Shown: positions 16,208-26,320, counted from the first letter of the stretch. The stretch is DNA of 64,000 nt from Paenibacillus sp. FSL R5-0912 (GCF_000758605.1 NZ_CP009282.1:2914001-2978000); one strand, 5' to 3'. Numbers and translations are program-made. The notes: a model not told the origin generated them from the sequence alone.

Positions 16208-17952
16208 TAAGGAGCCACCTCGCTTTCGTCCAGATTGGCATGGGTCAGCTCGCTGATCGTATCGCCGATCTGATCCAGCTCGCTGCGCAGCTCCTCGTCG
16301 CTGCGGGCTTCGAGAACGATTTTATATAAGCTTTTCTCAAGCGATTCCTTCTTCTCGAAACGTTCCAGGATGACATCCAGCCCGCCGATAACCATTTCGA
16401 ACATATTGATTTTTTCATGCAGCAGGTGAAGAATATGCTCCTCGATCGTACCTTCGGTAGAAAGATTGTAGATGACTACATCGTTCTCCTGGCCAAGCCG
16501 GTGTACCCGGCCGATCCGCTGCTCTACCCGCATCGGGTTCCAGGGGAGGTCGAAGTTGATCATATGGTGGCAGAACTGCAGATTGATCCCTTCGCCGCCT
16601 GCTTCCGTAGCAATCATTACCTGGGCGCGCCCGCGGAAGAGGTCCATCATCCAGTCCTTTTTGCCACGGTTCATCCCGCCGGAGTAAGTGACACACTGCA
16701 GTCCATGCTCACGGAAATATTGCAGCAGATATTCCTGGGTCGCCCGGTATTCGGTGAAGACGATGACCTTCTCGTTCATTTGGCGGATCAGCTCCATCGT
16801 CTTCTCCGCTTTGGTATTCGTCTTAACGGTACGGATGGTCTGGAGCAGACTCATCATGCGCTCACGTTTCGGTGAATCCGCCGGAAGCTTCTTGATCAGA
16901 TTCACAAGCGTGACGAACACGGCATCCCGGCTGCTGCATACCTCGCGCTGGAGCGTAACCAAAGAGAGCATACTGCTGAGATTGCCGCCCGCTTCCTGAT
17001 ATTGGTCTTTGACAAAGGCGGTGACGCCGTCATATAATTCTTTCTCCTCTGAAGAAAGGGTGAGCGGGATGTTGCGCACTTTGCGCTTCGTGAAGTTCAC
17101 CGGACCTTCGCCGCGGCGGTTGCGGATCATCACCTTGGAGAGCTCGCCCCTCAGCTGGACTTCGTTCTTGGGCTGGCGTTTATCGACTACGAAATTGGTG
17201 GCAAAATCCCCCTGGTTCCCGAGCTGTCCCGGCTTCAGTAATGTGATCAGATTGAACAGCTCGCCGAGGTCATTCTGCACGGGAGTGGCGGTGAGCAGCA
17301 GGCAGTACTTCTTGCGCAGCTGTTGCACGAACAGATAGTTCGTTGATTTCTTATTCTTCAACTTATGGGCCTCGTCGATAATCAGCATGTCGAATTCCTG
17401 GCTCAGCAGCATCTCCTTGTGCGGATCACGCTTGGCCGTATCCATGGAGGCGACAACAATGTCATTGCCCCAGGAGTAGGCTTTCTTCTGTGCCACGGCT
17501 GAAATACCGAATTTGCTGTTCAGCTCGCGCACCCACTGCAGGACAAGAGACGCAGGGACAAGGATCAGAACTTTACTTACGAGCCCGCGCACCAGATATT
17601 CCTTGAGGATCAGTCCCGCTTCTATCGTCTTGCCTAGCCCCACTTCGTCTGCCAGAATGGCCCGGCCTGACATTTCAAACAGCACCTTATGGGCGGTATC
17701 CAGCTGGTGGGGAAGCGGGGACAACCCGGACAGATGCTTCAGACACTGGAGCTCATCGAAGCTCGTGATTAGTCCCGATTGTTCACCTTGTACGGCCAGC
17801 CGGGATAATCTCCAGTCTCCCCAAGGTCCGCCTTTGTCGAGCTTAGACTCCAGGTCCTGCAGCCAGTTACGCTCAAAGGACAGAGGAACAGGCAGCAGCG
17901 GGGCAGGCGTACTGCCCCCTTGCGGCAAGGAATTGCGGAATAATTGCGTCAT
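16207..17952 (-). CDS. yqhH: SNF2-family DEAD/DEAH helicase YqhH
   Basis: 581 residues. The SNF2 motifs are in order: Walker A DEVGLGKTIEAGLIL (about 95-110), motif Ib LILVPASLVLQW, motif II DEAHKLKN, motif III LLLTATPVQND, motif V ATEAGGEGINLQFC and motif VI QRIGRVHRLGQ. It is an ATP-dependent DNA translocase with no nuclease domain visible. It is coupled to yqhG by a one-base overlap. In Bacillus the gene is next to gcvT, but here the next gene to the right is nrdJ and no glycine riboswitch or gcv gene is seen. Confidence 0.93.
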   Translation of the reverse strand: MTQLFRNSLPQGGSTPAPLLPVPLSFERNWLQDLESKLDKGGPWGDWRLSRLAVQGEQSGLITSFDELQCLKHLSGLSPLPHQLDTAHKVLFEMSGRAILADEVGLGKTIEAGLILKEYLVRGLVSKVLILVPASLVLQWVRELNSKFGISAVAQKKAYSWGNDIVVASMDTAKRDPHKEMLLSQEFDMLIIDEAHKLKNKKSTNYLFVQQLRKKYCLLLTATPVQNDLGELFNLITLLKPGQLGNQGDFATNFVVDKRQPKNEVQLRGELSKVMIRNRRGEGPVNFTKRKVRNIPLTLSSEEKELYDGVTAFVKDQYQEAGGNLSSMLSLVTLQREVCSSRDAVFVTLVNLIKKLPADSPKRERMMSLLQTIRTVKTNTKAEKTMELIRQMNEKVIVFTEYRATQEYLLQYFREHGLQCVTYSGGMNRGKKDWMMDLFRGRAQVMIATEAGGEGINLQFCHHMINFDLPWNPMRVEQRIGRVHRLGQENDVVIYNLSTEGTIEEHILHLLHEKINMFEMVIGGLDVILERFEKKESLEKSLYKIVLEARSDEELRSELDQIGDTISELTHANLDESEVAP

Positions 17953-18367
17953 GTTGCAGCCTCCTCCGGCGCGGTTTCATATCGAAATGCGTAGCAGTAG
18001 TATGCGCGTAAAAGAGAGATTTCATAACCTGCTATCCTCCGGCTGCTGCCGTTAAGTATCCGCTTTGGGCCTTGCGATGGTACTGCTGCTGGTGGTGCGG
18101 TCAGCTCTGCGGAGCCTGGATATCCGTGACGGAATCTGTCTTCCGGCCCCGGAAGCTTATCAATTTGGAACCTGTAAAAAAGCGAGAAAGAGGGAGAAAA
18201 TCCACTATCTTTTACCGTTTTTCCGAAATTCCCGCCATGTGCCGCTTTTTTGGAAAAAGAACTCTGATACAATATGTGGTATAGTTGAAAAGCTGATGTA
18301 TACAATATATTGTTACAAAAGCTTGAAAATTTGATTAATCGCGGTTTTTTGCGGTTATTTGTTATTG
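17953..18367. other. Intergenic region between yqhH and nrdJ
   Basis: No convincing gene lies in this stretch. A 140-codon minus-strand frame reads through it but has no domain. The right half (18230-18360) is AT-rich and holds several TATA-like boxes, so both divergent promoters are probably here. No B12 box of a cobalamin riboswitch was found. Confidence 0.4.
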
Positions 18368-18454
18368 ACAAGAGGAACTTCCGCTGTACATGCAGGCTGC
18401 GGATACCTGCCGCCGGAAGTTCTTGTTGTGGGTTACAAAAAATCTAAGCCCACA
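18366..18454 (+). promoter_or_regulatory. Structured 5' leader of nrdJ (two stem-loops)
   Basis: Hairpin 1 (about 18368-18429): GAACTTCCG pairs with CGGAAGTTC, extended across a 3-base bulge by ACAA/TTGT, and encloses a smaller GCAGG/CCTGC hairpin. Hairpin 2 (about 18427-18453): TGTGGG pairs with CCCACA around a 15-base interior. Neither is followed by a T-run, so a simple terminator is unlikely. It could be an operator dyad or an RNA regulatory leader for nrdJ; the nature is unproven. Confidence 0.45.
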
Positions 18455-18501
18455 CCAAGGAACGGAAGTATTACCTATCAATCATCCGGGAGGTTTTTCT
18501 A

Positions 18502-21153
18502 TTGAGTACAGTGGAACGCAAGCAGCGTCTTGAGGGGCTGAGTGAGAAAATATTTTTGGACCGTTATGCCTGGAAGGACGCGGACAGCAACAATGCCAAG
18601 GTAGGCGATGTAGTGCTCGTCCTGACGAAGGATGATCCGAAATTTCCAACCAAGGAGGTTGGCGAGATTGTTGAGCGCACAGGCCGGATTGTTACGGTGA
18701 AGACCCGCAGCGGTGAGCTCGTGCAATCGGATGTGGAGAAGCTGACACTGAATATTGAGAAGACCCCGGAGGAAATGTGGGACCGTCTTGCGGCAGCGAT
18801 GGCTTCCGTAGAGCAGACTCCCGAGCTTCAGGAAGAGTGGACAGGCAAGTTCCGTTCTATCCTTGATGACTGGAAGCTGGTACCCGGCGGACGGATTGCT
18901 GCTGGTGCAGGGGCAAGCGAGGAGCTTACGCTGTTCAACTGTTATGTCGTTCCTTCGCCCAAAGACAGCCGCGGCGGAATCATGCAGACGCTCTCCGAAA
19001 TGACCGAGATCATGGCCCGCGGCGGTGGCGTAGGAATTAACCTGTCTTCGTTGCGTCCGCGCCGCGCCATTGTCAGAGGCGTGAACGGATCATCCAGCGG
19101 CTCAGTGTCCTGGGGCGGCCTCTTCAGCTATACGACCGGACTGATTGAGCAAGGCGGAAGCCGCCGTGGCGCGTTGATGCTGATGATCAATGACTGGCAT
19201 CCGGATGTGGTGGACTTTATTACCGTGAAGCAGACGATGGGTCAGGTAACGAATGCCAACCTGTCGGTATGCGTAAGCAATGCCTTCATGAAAGCCGTCA
19301 AGGAAGATTTGGACTGGGAGCTGGTCTTCCCGGATACCACCGATCCGGATTACGATACAATCTGGGACGGCGATCTAGATAAATGGAAAGCAGACGGCCG
19401 CCGCGTTATTCCTTACCGTACCGTAAGAGCGCGCGATGTGTGGCATACGATTATCGAATCGGCCTGGAAGTCGGCTGAGCCGGGCGTAGTGTTCATGGAA
19501 TATTACAACCAGATGTCCAACAGCTGGTATTTCAACCCGATCATCTGCACCAATCCATGCGGTGAGCAGGGTCTGCCGGGCTGGGGCGTGTGCAATCTGT
19601 CGGCCGTCAACCTCTCCAAGTTCTACGATGCGGAGAATCACGACGTGGACTGGGCAGATCTGGCGACAACGACCCGTTATTCCGTGCGTTTCTTGGACAA
19701 TGTCATCGACAAGACACCGTATCATTTCCCGGAAAATGAAGCCAACCAGAAGCTCGAACGCCGCGTAGGACTCGGCACAATGGGATTGGCTGAGCTAATG
19801 ATCAAGCTGAATATCCGTTACGGCAGCCCGGAATCCCTGGAGTTCCTGGACAAGCTCTACGGCTTCATGGCCCGCGAAGCTTATCTGGCCTCTGCTGAGA
19901 TCGCTGGCGAGAAGGGATCTTTCCAGGCTTTTGACACCGATAAATATCTGCAGAGCGGCTTCATGCGTAATATCACCGAGGTCTATCCGGAAGTCGGCGA
20001 ATCCATCCGTAAGCACGGCATGCGCAACGTTACAGTGATTACCCAGGCACCTACAGGTAGTACTGGAACCATGGTCGGCACTTCGACAGGTATCGAGCCT
20101 TATTTCGCATTCAAATATTACCGCCAGAGCCGTCTGGGCTATGACGAGCAGTTCGTGCCGATTGCTCAGGAATGGCTGGAAGCCCATCCGGGTGAAGAGC
20201 TGCCTGAATACTTTGTCACTTCGATGGATCTGTCCGCTAAGGATCATATCCGTGCACAGGCTGCAATTCAGCGCTGGGTGGATAGCTCGATCTCCAAGAC
20301 GGCGAACTGCCCGTCCGACTTCACCGTGGAAGAAACCGCCGAGCTGTACGAAATGGCCTTCGACCTGGGCTGCAAAGGCGTAACGATCTACCGCGACGGC
20401 AGCCGTGACGTACAGGTGCTGGAAACGACGAAGAAGGAAGAAAAGAAAGACGCTCCGGCGGCAGTTGAGACGAAGGAAGCGGAGCCCGTGGAAGCTGAAG
20501 CTGCTCCGGCTCCAGTCACAGTTGCAGCAGCACCTGCACCACAGCCTGCGGCTAATGTAGTGGACAAACAATACAAGAAACGCCCGCAGGTTCTGCGCGG
20601 CGCTACCTATAAGATCAACACGCCATTCGGTATGGCGTATATCACCATCAATGATCTCGACCGCACGCCGGCCGAAATCTTCCTGAACGTCGGCAAAGCC
20701 GGCTCCGACGTGTTCGCCATGGCGGAAGCACTAGGCCGTGTCTGCTCGCTGTTCTTGCGTTACGGTGATCACGGTGAGAAGGTCGAGCTGCTGATCAAGC
20801 ATCTCAAAGGCATCGGCGGCTCCGGCGCCATCGGCTTCGGTGCGAACCGCGTCGAGTCCATTGCTGACGCCGTAGCCAAGGCATTGGAAACCCATGTGCT
20901 GAACAACGCCCATGACGATCATGTGCCCGCTCCAATCGCAGCTACACTGGAGCTTGATTTCAACGAAGCGCTGAACGCCGAGCTGAAATCAAGTGTTCCG
21001 GCTACGGCTACTGATGATGGACATGGCGGTCATGGAGCACATAGCCATGCTACGGCTTCGCGGGATCTCTGCCCTTCCTGCGGAAGCGCATCGCTGATTA
21101 ATATTGAGGGATGTAAGACTTGCGGGAATTGCGGGTATAGCCGGTGCGGTTGA
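18502..21153 (+). CDS. nrdJ: Vitamin B12-dependent (class II) ribonucleoside-diphosphate reductase
   Basis: 883 residues from a TTG with GGGAGG 8 bases upstream. It makes deoxyribonucleotides using adenosylcobalamin to generate the radical. The catalytic barrel shows FNCYVVPSP, RGGGVGINLSSLRPR, NPCGEQGLPGWGVCNLSAVN and APTGSTGTMVG. An acidic then Ala/Pro-rich linker (about 645-685) leads to a TSCPD-type domain (FGMAYITINDLDRTPAEIFLNVGK). The last 30 residues are a Cys-rich tail, CPSCGS...CKTCGNCGYSRCG, which may bind zinc and include the re-reducible C-terminal cysteines. It is transcribed alone, with a structured leader and a terminator. Confidence 0.96.
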   Translation: MSTVERKQRLEGLSEKIFLDRYAWKDADSNNAKVGDVVLVLTKDDPKFPTKEVGEIVERTGRIVTVKTRSGELVQSDVEKLTLNIEKTPEEMWDRLAAAMASVEQTPELQEEWTGKFRSILDDWKLVPGGRIAAGAGASEELTLFNCYVVPSPKDSRGGIMQTLSEMTEIMARGGGVGINLSSLRPRRAIVRGVNGSSSGSVSWGGLFSYTTGLIEQGGSRRGALMLMINDWHPDVVDFITVKQTMGQVTNANLSVCVSNAFMKAVKEDLDWELVFPDTTDPDYDTIWDGDLDKWKADGRRVIPYRTVRARDVWHTIIESAWKSAEPGVVFMEYYNQMSNSWYFNPIICTNPCGEQGLPGWGVCNLSAVNLSKFYDAENHDVDWADLATTTRYSVRFLDNVIDKTPYHFPENEANQKLERRVGLGTMGLAELMIKLNIRYGSPESLEFLDKLYGFMAREAYLASAEIAGEKGSFQAFDTDKYLQSGFMRNITEVYPEVGESIRKHGMRNVTVITQAPTGSTGTMVGTSTGIEPYFAFKYYRQSRLGYDEQFVPIAQEWLEAHPGEELPEYFVTSMDLSAKDHIRAQAAIQRWVDSSISKTANCPSDFTVEETAELYEMAFDLGCKGVTIYRDGSRDVQVLETTKKEEKKDAPAAVETKEAEPVEAEAAPAPVTVAAAPAPQPAANVVDKQYKKRPQVLRGATYKINTPFGMAYITINDLDRTPAEIFLNVGKAGSDVFAMAEALGRVCSLFLRYGDHGEKVELLIKHLKGIGGSGAIGFGANRVESIADAVAKALETHVLNNAHDDHVPAPIAATLELDFNEALNAELKSSVPATATDDGHGGHGAHSHATASRDLCPSCGSASLINIEGCKTCGNCGYSRCG

Positions 21154-21279
21154 GTAGATTATTGGCATGATGATAAGAAAGACTGTGAAATTCCATAATT
21201 AAATGGAATTGTACCATAATTCGTTGGATAAGAATTTCATAATTACTGCATTATCTTGGAAAAGAATAAGAATGCGCAG

Positions 21280-21313
21280 GGGAGGCATGTCCGCAGGGCG
21301 GAGGTGGCCTCCC
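21280..21313 (+). terminator. Rho-independent terminator after nrdJ
   Basis: GGGAGGC pairs with GCCTCCC and encloses TCCGC/GCGGA; TTCTCTGT follows. Confidence 0.7.
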
Positions 21314-21440
21314 TTCTCTGTATAAAGCTGCCGCAGAAATCTGCCCTTAATGTGGGCTTACCCGCCTTATCCGGATGTGCCAATCCGTCTATAATCAGGT
21401 TGTAAGCGAATACATAAGGGATATAAAGGGGGAACTACCA

Positions 21441-22074
21441 ATGATGAAGCGTATGCAAATAACATCTCTGAGGTTACCGATGATCTGGAACACTTCGAGG
21501 TGCTCAGCCTGTCTACACCGGACCTGCGCAATATGGTACTGTTTCCCGAGTTGATCGGCGGCAAGTATGTCCGGCTGGAGCGTCCCTTCACGGTATACAG
21601 CCGCGGCGGCCGGGACCGCTTCGATGCCTGGATCTCCGAGTCGCCGGACCTGAAGCATTGGGGCAACTCCAGCCTACTGCTCGCCGTCGAGCAGGTGCCG
21701 TTTGCCAATGACAAGATTGGCCCGTCCGCACCTCCGGTCCGGACGGATAAGGGCTGGCTGACCACCTTCCATGCGGTGGATGTGGGGTTGGGAGGACACC
21801 TGGAAGAAGCGCTATACCGCCGGAATTATGCTGCTGGATCTGGAGGATCCCCGCAAGGTGATCGGCATGAGCAGGGGAGCCGCTGCTGGCACCGGAGACA
21901 GACTATGAGATTGGCGGGGGCTTCCGCAATCATGTGATTTTCCCAGGTGGGATGATTCTGGAGGATGACGGCGAGGTCAAGATCTATTACGGCTCTGCGG
22001 ATACGGTGGAATGTCTGGCAACGGCCCATGTGGACGATCTGCTCCGGCTCTGTCTGGAGCCGGAGCATAGATAA
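21441..22074 (+). pseudogene. Decayed GH130 glycosidase (mannoside phosphorylase type)
   Basis: Three frames together give a GH130-like C-terminal part. Frame 1 (about 21473-21790) encodes DLEHFEVL, NMVLFPELIGGKYVRLERPF, RFDAWISESPDLKHWG and KIGPSAPPVRTDKGWLTTFH. Frame 2 (about 21803-21880) gives YTAGIMLLDLEDPRKVIG. Frame 3 (about 21885-22074) gives PETDYEIGGGFRNHVIFPGG and KIYYGSADTVECLATAHVDDLL, ending at TAA. GH130 enzymes phosphorolyse or hydrolyse beta-mannosides. At least two frameshifts are present, and the N-terminal third with the start codon is missing, so no functional enzyme can be made. A sequencing error is a remote alternative, since more than one lesion is needed. Confidence 0.8.
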
Positions 22075-22408
22075 GATTGGAAGCAGGCTGAGGGCGGAAA
22101 TGCGGAGTAACAGTGGGGTCATGTGCCATGATTGAGCGGCTTGCGCGGAGATTGATTGTGCATAAAATGCAACAATAAAGCTCAGTAGTAGCGACCAACG
22201 CAGAAATCCTGCACAAGGTGCAACAAAACCGGGGCCGTATTTTAAAAAGGAAACTTTGCTGATGCAGAAAAGGTTAGTATTACTCTGCCACTTCCGAAGC
22301 TGAACAGGAATATGGTCGATTTTATGAAAAAAGTAATAGAGCATCACTGGTGAAATCATGATTCACTGATGACCTGGTGTTTGCTAAAAAATATGAAAGA
22401 GGTGTTTA
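22075..22408. other. Non-coding gap with a repeated short dyad
   Basis: No gene is seen. Two related 17-base motifs occur 51 bases apart: TGCATAAAATGCAACAA at 22159-22175 and TGCACAAGGTGCAACAA at 22210-22226. Each is a TGCA-N5-TGCA dyad. They resemble remnants of a dispersed repeat. AGAGGTG before 22409 is the ribosome site of the next gene. Confidence 0.45.
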
Positions 22409-24373
22409 ATGATGTTGAAAAGGTTCAAATTATTAAGTGCATTATTAATTTTTTGTATGGCCAACCTGTTACCAGTCTTTCCTTTGACAGCAAGCGCGGC
22501 GGGTACAATTGTAAGCTATCCATTACCGTCGATCTATACCACGACCAGTCAATATACGGTAACAGCAGACTCTACGAATATACCGGTAACCGACACTTCG
22601 GAAGTATTTGTAAACTATAATTATTGTAATTTCTCTTTTTCAGGTACGACTACAATCACAATAACAGCAAGCGAGACAATCAATACCTATAATATTTCTC
22701 CCAAAGCTTTGGGAATCACAGCAACAAAGAGCGGAAACACACTCACATTTACAATTTCATCACCAACCTATCTTATAGTTAAAATCAATAACCTGAAAGA
22801 TCTGGTCATTGCGGCAGATGCTCTTGAAACTAATGTTCCGGCTTCATCCGGTACAGGTATATACAATGTTAAAACCGGGTACGGTGCCGACAGTACCGGT
22901 GCCACTTTGGCTACAACTGCAATACAGAACGCCATCAATGCGGCTAACGCAGCAGGTGGCGGTATCGTATACGTTCCAGCCGGAGTGTACAAGAGCGGAA
23001 ACCTTGTTCTAAAAAGCAATGTTTCGGTTTATCTGGAGGGTGGTTCTGTTATAAGGGGTTCAGGAAATCCAAGCGATTACACTACCCATTTCCATAAGAA
23101 TTCTCTGAATAAGGATGGAACATGGTTTATTTATACCGAAACCAATGCAAACAATATTAAGATATACGGCAGAGGGACTATTGACGGCAATGGCCATTAT
23201 ATGAGAAATACAAACAATTATTTGAACAATATTCTTGTACCCTTGCAGTGCAGCAACTTCACGGTTGACGGCATAACCATAAGAGATAGCGGCGGCTGGG
23301 CTACAATCGTTACCAGATCTAATAACGTAACCTTCCAGAATACCAAGCACTTCAACAACAATGAACTTGATTATGAAAATGATGCTATAGATATTCAAGA
23401 GAGCCAGAATGTACTCATTAAGCACACTGTAGCAGTATCGGAGGATGACACCTACTCATTTAAGACCTGGGATGTAGCCACTACGGATATCGCTGCTAAC
23501 TGGCCGGGAACTCCTGAAAACCAGTCTAATGTAGTTGTGGATGATGCTTTGGCTTGGAGCAGATGCGGAGCATTCAAGGTCGGAGATGGAGTAAAACAGC
23601 TTCAGGATGGCATCGTTGTTAAGAACTCTTATGTATACCGGTGCTGGCGCGCTTTGGCGGTAGGTCATCTTTATGGGACTCCAGCAGCACAAAACATCAT
23701 ATTTGACAATATAGATGTAGAAGGCTTCTGGCCAAGATCCGGTGTTCACTCCAGATGGTTTGATCTTTCTGCAAAAACCGGTCCGATCAAAAATGTGGTC
23801 TATAATAATATCAATTTACGCGCTTTAGGTGAAGTTTCAATCATGAAGGGTTGGAGTGACACATCTACTGTCTCCGGAGTTACATTAAACAATGTTCGCG
23901 TTGGTGGAGTTGCGGTAAATAATTTGGCGGATTTGAAAATAACAGATACTAACAGCTATGCTGCAGCTCCAAAATTCAACACATTGAAATTTGAAGCGGA
24001 AGGTTATAACCTTAGTTCAGGTGTTATATCCTATGAGGAAAGCACGGATGGCGGGCTGGATGTTGGCGGAGGGAGTAATGGCGACTATATCGCATTTGAA
24101 AATGTAGACTTTGGCAGTACAGCTAAAACAAGTATTGATTTGAAGGTTGCATCCGCTAACTCCGGCGGAAGGATAGAATTCCACTTGGACAGTCCTACAG
24201 GCACTATGCTGGGTTATTGGACGGCAGAAACCACAGGCGGATGGCAGACATGGTCCCTCAAGAATATCTCGCTTAATGCCGGGACAGCTGTAGGAACTCA
24301 TTCTGTATATGTTACTTTTGTTAAATCAGATTCCACCACAGTTGCCAATTTAACCTGGTTCCAGTTCAAATAA
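22409..24373 (+). CDS. Secreted beta-helix glycosidase/lyase-like protein with C-terminal CBM6-type module
   Basis: 654 residues. Signal peptide: MMLKRFK, hydrophobic [18 protein letters not shown], cleavage after ASA. After a Ser/Thr-rich beta domain, residues about 150-520 form a right-handed parallel beta-helix starting with the pectate-lyase-superfamily pattern [20 protein letters not shown] and [13 protein letters not shown]. Repeated GH28-like rungs follow, with acidic pairs in [10 protein letters not shown] and [10 protein letters not shown]. Residues about 528-654 (FEAEGYN...[12 protein letters not shown]...WQTWSL...VTFVKSD) look like a CBM6-type sugar-binding module. The target is probably a plant or microbial polysaccharide. 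Base composition and codon use are more AT-rich than in nrdJ, suggesting transfer. Confidence 0.8.
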   Translation: MMLKRFKLLSALLIFCMANLLPVFPLTASAAGTIVSYPLPSIYTTTSQYTVTADSTNIPVTDTSEVFVNYNYCNFSFSGTTTITITASETINTYNISPKALGITATKSGNTLTFTISSPTYLIVKINNLKDLVIAADALETNVPASSGTGIYNVKTGYGADSTGATLATTAIQNAINAANAAGGGIVYVPAGVYKSGNLVLKSNVSVYLEGGSVIRGSGNPSDYTTHFHKNSLNKDGTWFIYTETNANNIKIYGRGTIDGNGHYMRNTNNYLNNILVPLQCSNFTVDGITIRDSGGWATIVTRSNNVTFQNTKHFNNNELDYENDAIDIQESQNVLIKHTVAVSEDDTYSFKTWDVATTDIAANWPGTPENQSNVVVDDALAWSRCGAFKVGDGVKQLQDGIVVKNSYVYRCWRALAVGHLYGTPAAQNIIFDNIDVEGFWPRSGVHSRWFDLSAKTGPIKNVVYNNINLRALGEVSIMKGWSDTSTVSGVTLNNVRVGGVAVNNLADLKITDTNSYAAAPKFNTLKFEAEGYNLSSGVISYEESTDGGLDVGGGSNGDYIAFENVDFGSTAKTSIDLKVASANSGGRIEFHLDSPTGTMLGYWTAETTGGWQTWSLKNISLNAGTAVGTHSVYVTFVKSDSTTVANLTWFQFK

Positions 24374-24407
24374 AAGTTTTTTCTACGAATGACCAAATAA
24401 TACAAAA

Positions 24408-24451
24408 AAACAGCAAGTCTCTAAGTGAAGTGAAATAGGGACTTGCTGTTT
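24408..24451 (+). terminator. Rho-independent terminator
   Basis: AAACAGCAAGTC pairs perfectly with GACTTGCTGTTT, preceded on the left by an A-run. It ends the beta-helix gene. Confidence 0.75.
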
Positions 24452-24609
24452 GAGGTTTCAATTCATTCTTAAAGCTATGAATTGGAGCTGGGATTCGTCC
24501 GCCACGATTAACGAAGTTCGCGCAGTTGAATCCGGGTACTACTATAACTGTTGCATATCCGAGCAGGCATCGGATTCTGCCAAATGTTTTAAATTGGAGC
24601 TATATTAAA

Positions 24610-24645
24610 AATTCCCGGTGAGGTAATTCTCTCATCCGGGAAATT
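24610..24645 (-). terminator. Minus-strand Rho-independent terminator of a truncated gene
   Basis: Read on the minus strand, AATTTCCCGG and CCGGGAATT form a stem followed by TTTTTAATA. It lies just downstream of the short minus-strand fragment ending at 24678. Confidence 0.6.
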
Positions 24646-24677
24646 TGTGCGTGAAGCAGTACTAATTAATTCTTAAA

Positions 24678-24767
24678 TTATTTCCTGATTTTGCTGATTT
24701 TTTTGGCGGTTACATGGGCTGGGTAAGAATCATCGCTTGCGGTATAGGTTATTTCAATCGGTCTTTC
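24678..24767 (-). pseudogene. 3' remnant of a minus-strand gene cut near the IS left end
   Basis: An open frame of 29 codons (containing IEITYTASDDSYPAHVTAKK) ends at TAA and is followed by a minus-strand terminator. It is closed upstream by TGA right where the IS200/IS605 left end begins, so it looks like the tail of a gene destroyed around the insertion. The family is not identifiable from 29 residues. The flanking 24452-24609 holds only a 43-codon frame without support. Confidence 0.35.
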
Positions 24768-24830
24768 TCATAGACAAATACAACCTAAAATATTACAATA
24801 AAACTATTCAGTAGTATTATGAAATAGGTT

Positions 24831-25238
24831 GTGATATCCGTGGAATTAGACACAAATAATCATTCAGTATTCTCTCTTCATTATCATCTTGTGCTAGTCG
24901 TGAAGTACCGCAGAAAAGTAATAGACGATGACATTTCGAATCGGTTACAAGAGATATTTGAGTCTATTCAGCCTAATTACAATATCACCCTGCAGGAATG
25001 GAAGCATGACAAGGATCATGTTCACATTCTAATGAAAGCTCACCCCAATAGCGATATTTCTAAATTTCTGAACGCTTATAAGAGTGCATCCTCCCGTCTA
25101 ATTAAGAAAGAATTTCCTGTAATTCGTCAACAGCTGTGGAAGGAATATTTCTGGTCCAGAAGTTATTGTCTACTGACGACTGGCGGTGCGCCGATTGAAG
25201 TCATCCGGAAGTACATCGAATCTCAAGGTCAGAAATGA
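24831..25238 (+). CDS. tnpA: IS200/IS605 transposase TnpA (Y1 HUH)
   Basis: 135 residues. This single-strand DNA transposase has the HUH metal site His63-Val-His65 in [12 protein letters not shown] and the nucleophile Tyr128 in [10 protein letters not shown]; both are intact, so it is likely active. By family it acts as a dimer, excising the element as a single-stranded circle and re-inserting it 3' of a short target sequence. The start is GTG at 24831, inside the left-end hairpin; a second GTG at 24840 would remove only three residues. The stop overlaps the tnpB start. Confidence 0.92.
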   Translation: MISVELDTNNHSVFSLHYHLVLVVKYRRKVIDDDISNRLQEIFESIQPNYNITLQEWKHDKDHVHILMKAHPNSDISKFLNAYKSASSRLIKKEFPVIRQQLWKEYFWSRSYCLLTTGGAPIEVIRKYIESQGQK

Positions 25239-26320
25239 GGTGGCAGGTGTTAAAGGCTTCTAAGTATCGAATCCATCCCACCTCTGAGCAAGAGCAGTAC
25301 TTCACTAAAGTATTCGGCGCTGTTCGCTTCATCTACAATCGAATGCTTGCAGACAAGATTGAACATTACAAGCAAACGGAAACGATGCTCCAAACGACAC
25401 CTGCGCCCTACAAAAAGGATTTTGCCTGGCTGAAAGAAGTGGATAGTCTAGCCTTAGCCAATGCCCAGCTTCACTTAGAGAAGGCGTATCAGAATTTCTT
25501 CCGTGAACCGAACGCGGGATTTCCAAAATTCAAGAGCAAGAAGAGGAATAGCCATAGCTTCACAACCAATAACCAGAAGGGAACCATTGCCATTACAGAG
25601 GGAAGGATCAAAATTCCCAAACTAAAAACGAAAATCAAAATCAAGCTGCACCGTCCATTCGAGGGACGTATTCAATCATGCACCATTTCCAAAACACCCA
25701 CGGGAAAATATTACGCTTCCGTATTGGTGGAAACGGATATCATCCCATTGCCCCCACTCGAGACGAAGATCGGTGTGGATCTGGGGTTGAAAGACTTTGC
25801 GATTCCTTCACATGGCGAAATCATACCGAATCCGAAGTACTTGCGGAAGTCTGAACAACGATTAGCCAAGCTGCAAAAGGACTTGTCACGAAAGAAGAAA
25901 GGGAGCCGTAACCGGTATAAAGCAAGGCTGAAGGTCGCCAGACTGCATGAAAAAATAGCGAATCAACGGAAAGACTTTTTGCACAAAACGTCCACCCAAA
26001 TGATAAACGAAAACCAAGTGATCGTGATGGAGGACTTGCGTGTAAAGAACATGATGCAGAATCATAAGTTAGCCAAAGCCATATCCGAAGTGTCTTGGAG
26101 CCTGTTCAGAGACATGCTGACCTACAAAGCGAAATGGTACGGCAGAGAATTAATCATTGCCCCCAAACACTTTGCAAGCAGTCAATTGTGTTCCTGCTGT
26201 GGCTACAAAAATGCAGAAGTAAAGAACCTAGCCGTACGGGAGTGGTCCTGTCCTGCCTGTCATACGGAGCATGACAGAGACCGGAATGCGGCACTGAATC
26301 TTCTACAACTAGCCATGTAA
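25235..26320 (+). CDS. tnpB: TnpB RNA-guided endonuclease (OrfB family)
   Basis: 361 residues. The N-terminal wedge/REC part ([22 protein letters not shown]) is followed by a RuvC-like domain: Asp182 in [11 protein letters not shown], Glu266 in [12 protein letters not shown] and Asp349 in [11 protein letters not shown] four-Cys zinc finger (Cys319, 322, 339, 342) sits between the last two motifs. All catalytic residues are present. TnpB uses an RNA copied from the element's right end to cut DNA at empty target sites, helping the element persist. It is coupled to tnpA by a 4-base overlap. Confidence 0.93.
   Translation: MRWQVLKASKYRIHPTSEQEQYFTKVFGAVRFIYNRMLADKIEHYKQTETMLQTTPAPYKKDFAWLKEVDSLALANAQLHLEKAYQNFFREPNAGFPKFKSKKRNSHSFTTNNQKGTIAITEGRIKIPKLKTKIKIKLHRPFEGRIQSCTISKTPTGKYYASVLVETDIIPLPPLETKIGVDLGLKDFAIPSHGEIIPNPKYLRKSEQRLAKLQKDLSRKKKGSRNRYKARLKVARLHEKIANQRKDFLHKTSTQMINENQVIVMEDLRVKNMMQNHKLAKAISEVSWSLFRDMLTYKAKWYGRELIIAPKHFASSQLCSCCGYKNAEVKNLAVREWSCPACHTEHDRDRNAALNLLQLAM

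Noticed and set aside
18000..18501. Cobalamin riboswitch before nrdJ
   Set aside because: No B12-box-like sequence or matching long-range pairing was recognised; only two simple stem-loops are present.
17953..18501. Glycine riboswitch/gcvT region next to yqhH
   Set aside because: The gene to the right is nrdJ, and no tandem glycine aptamer pattern or gcv gene is seen.
24477..24608. 43-codon plus-strand frame between the beta-helix gene and the IS
   Set aside because: No ribosome site and no recognisable family.
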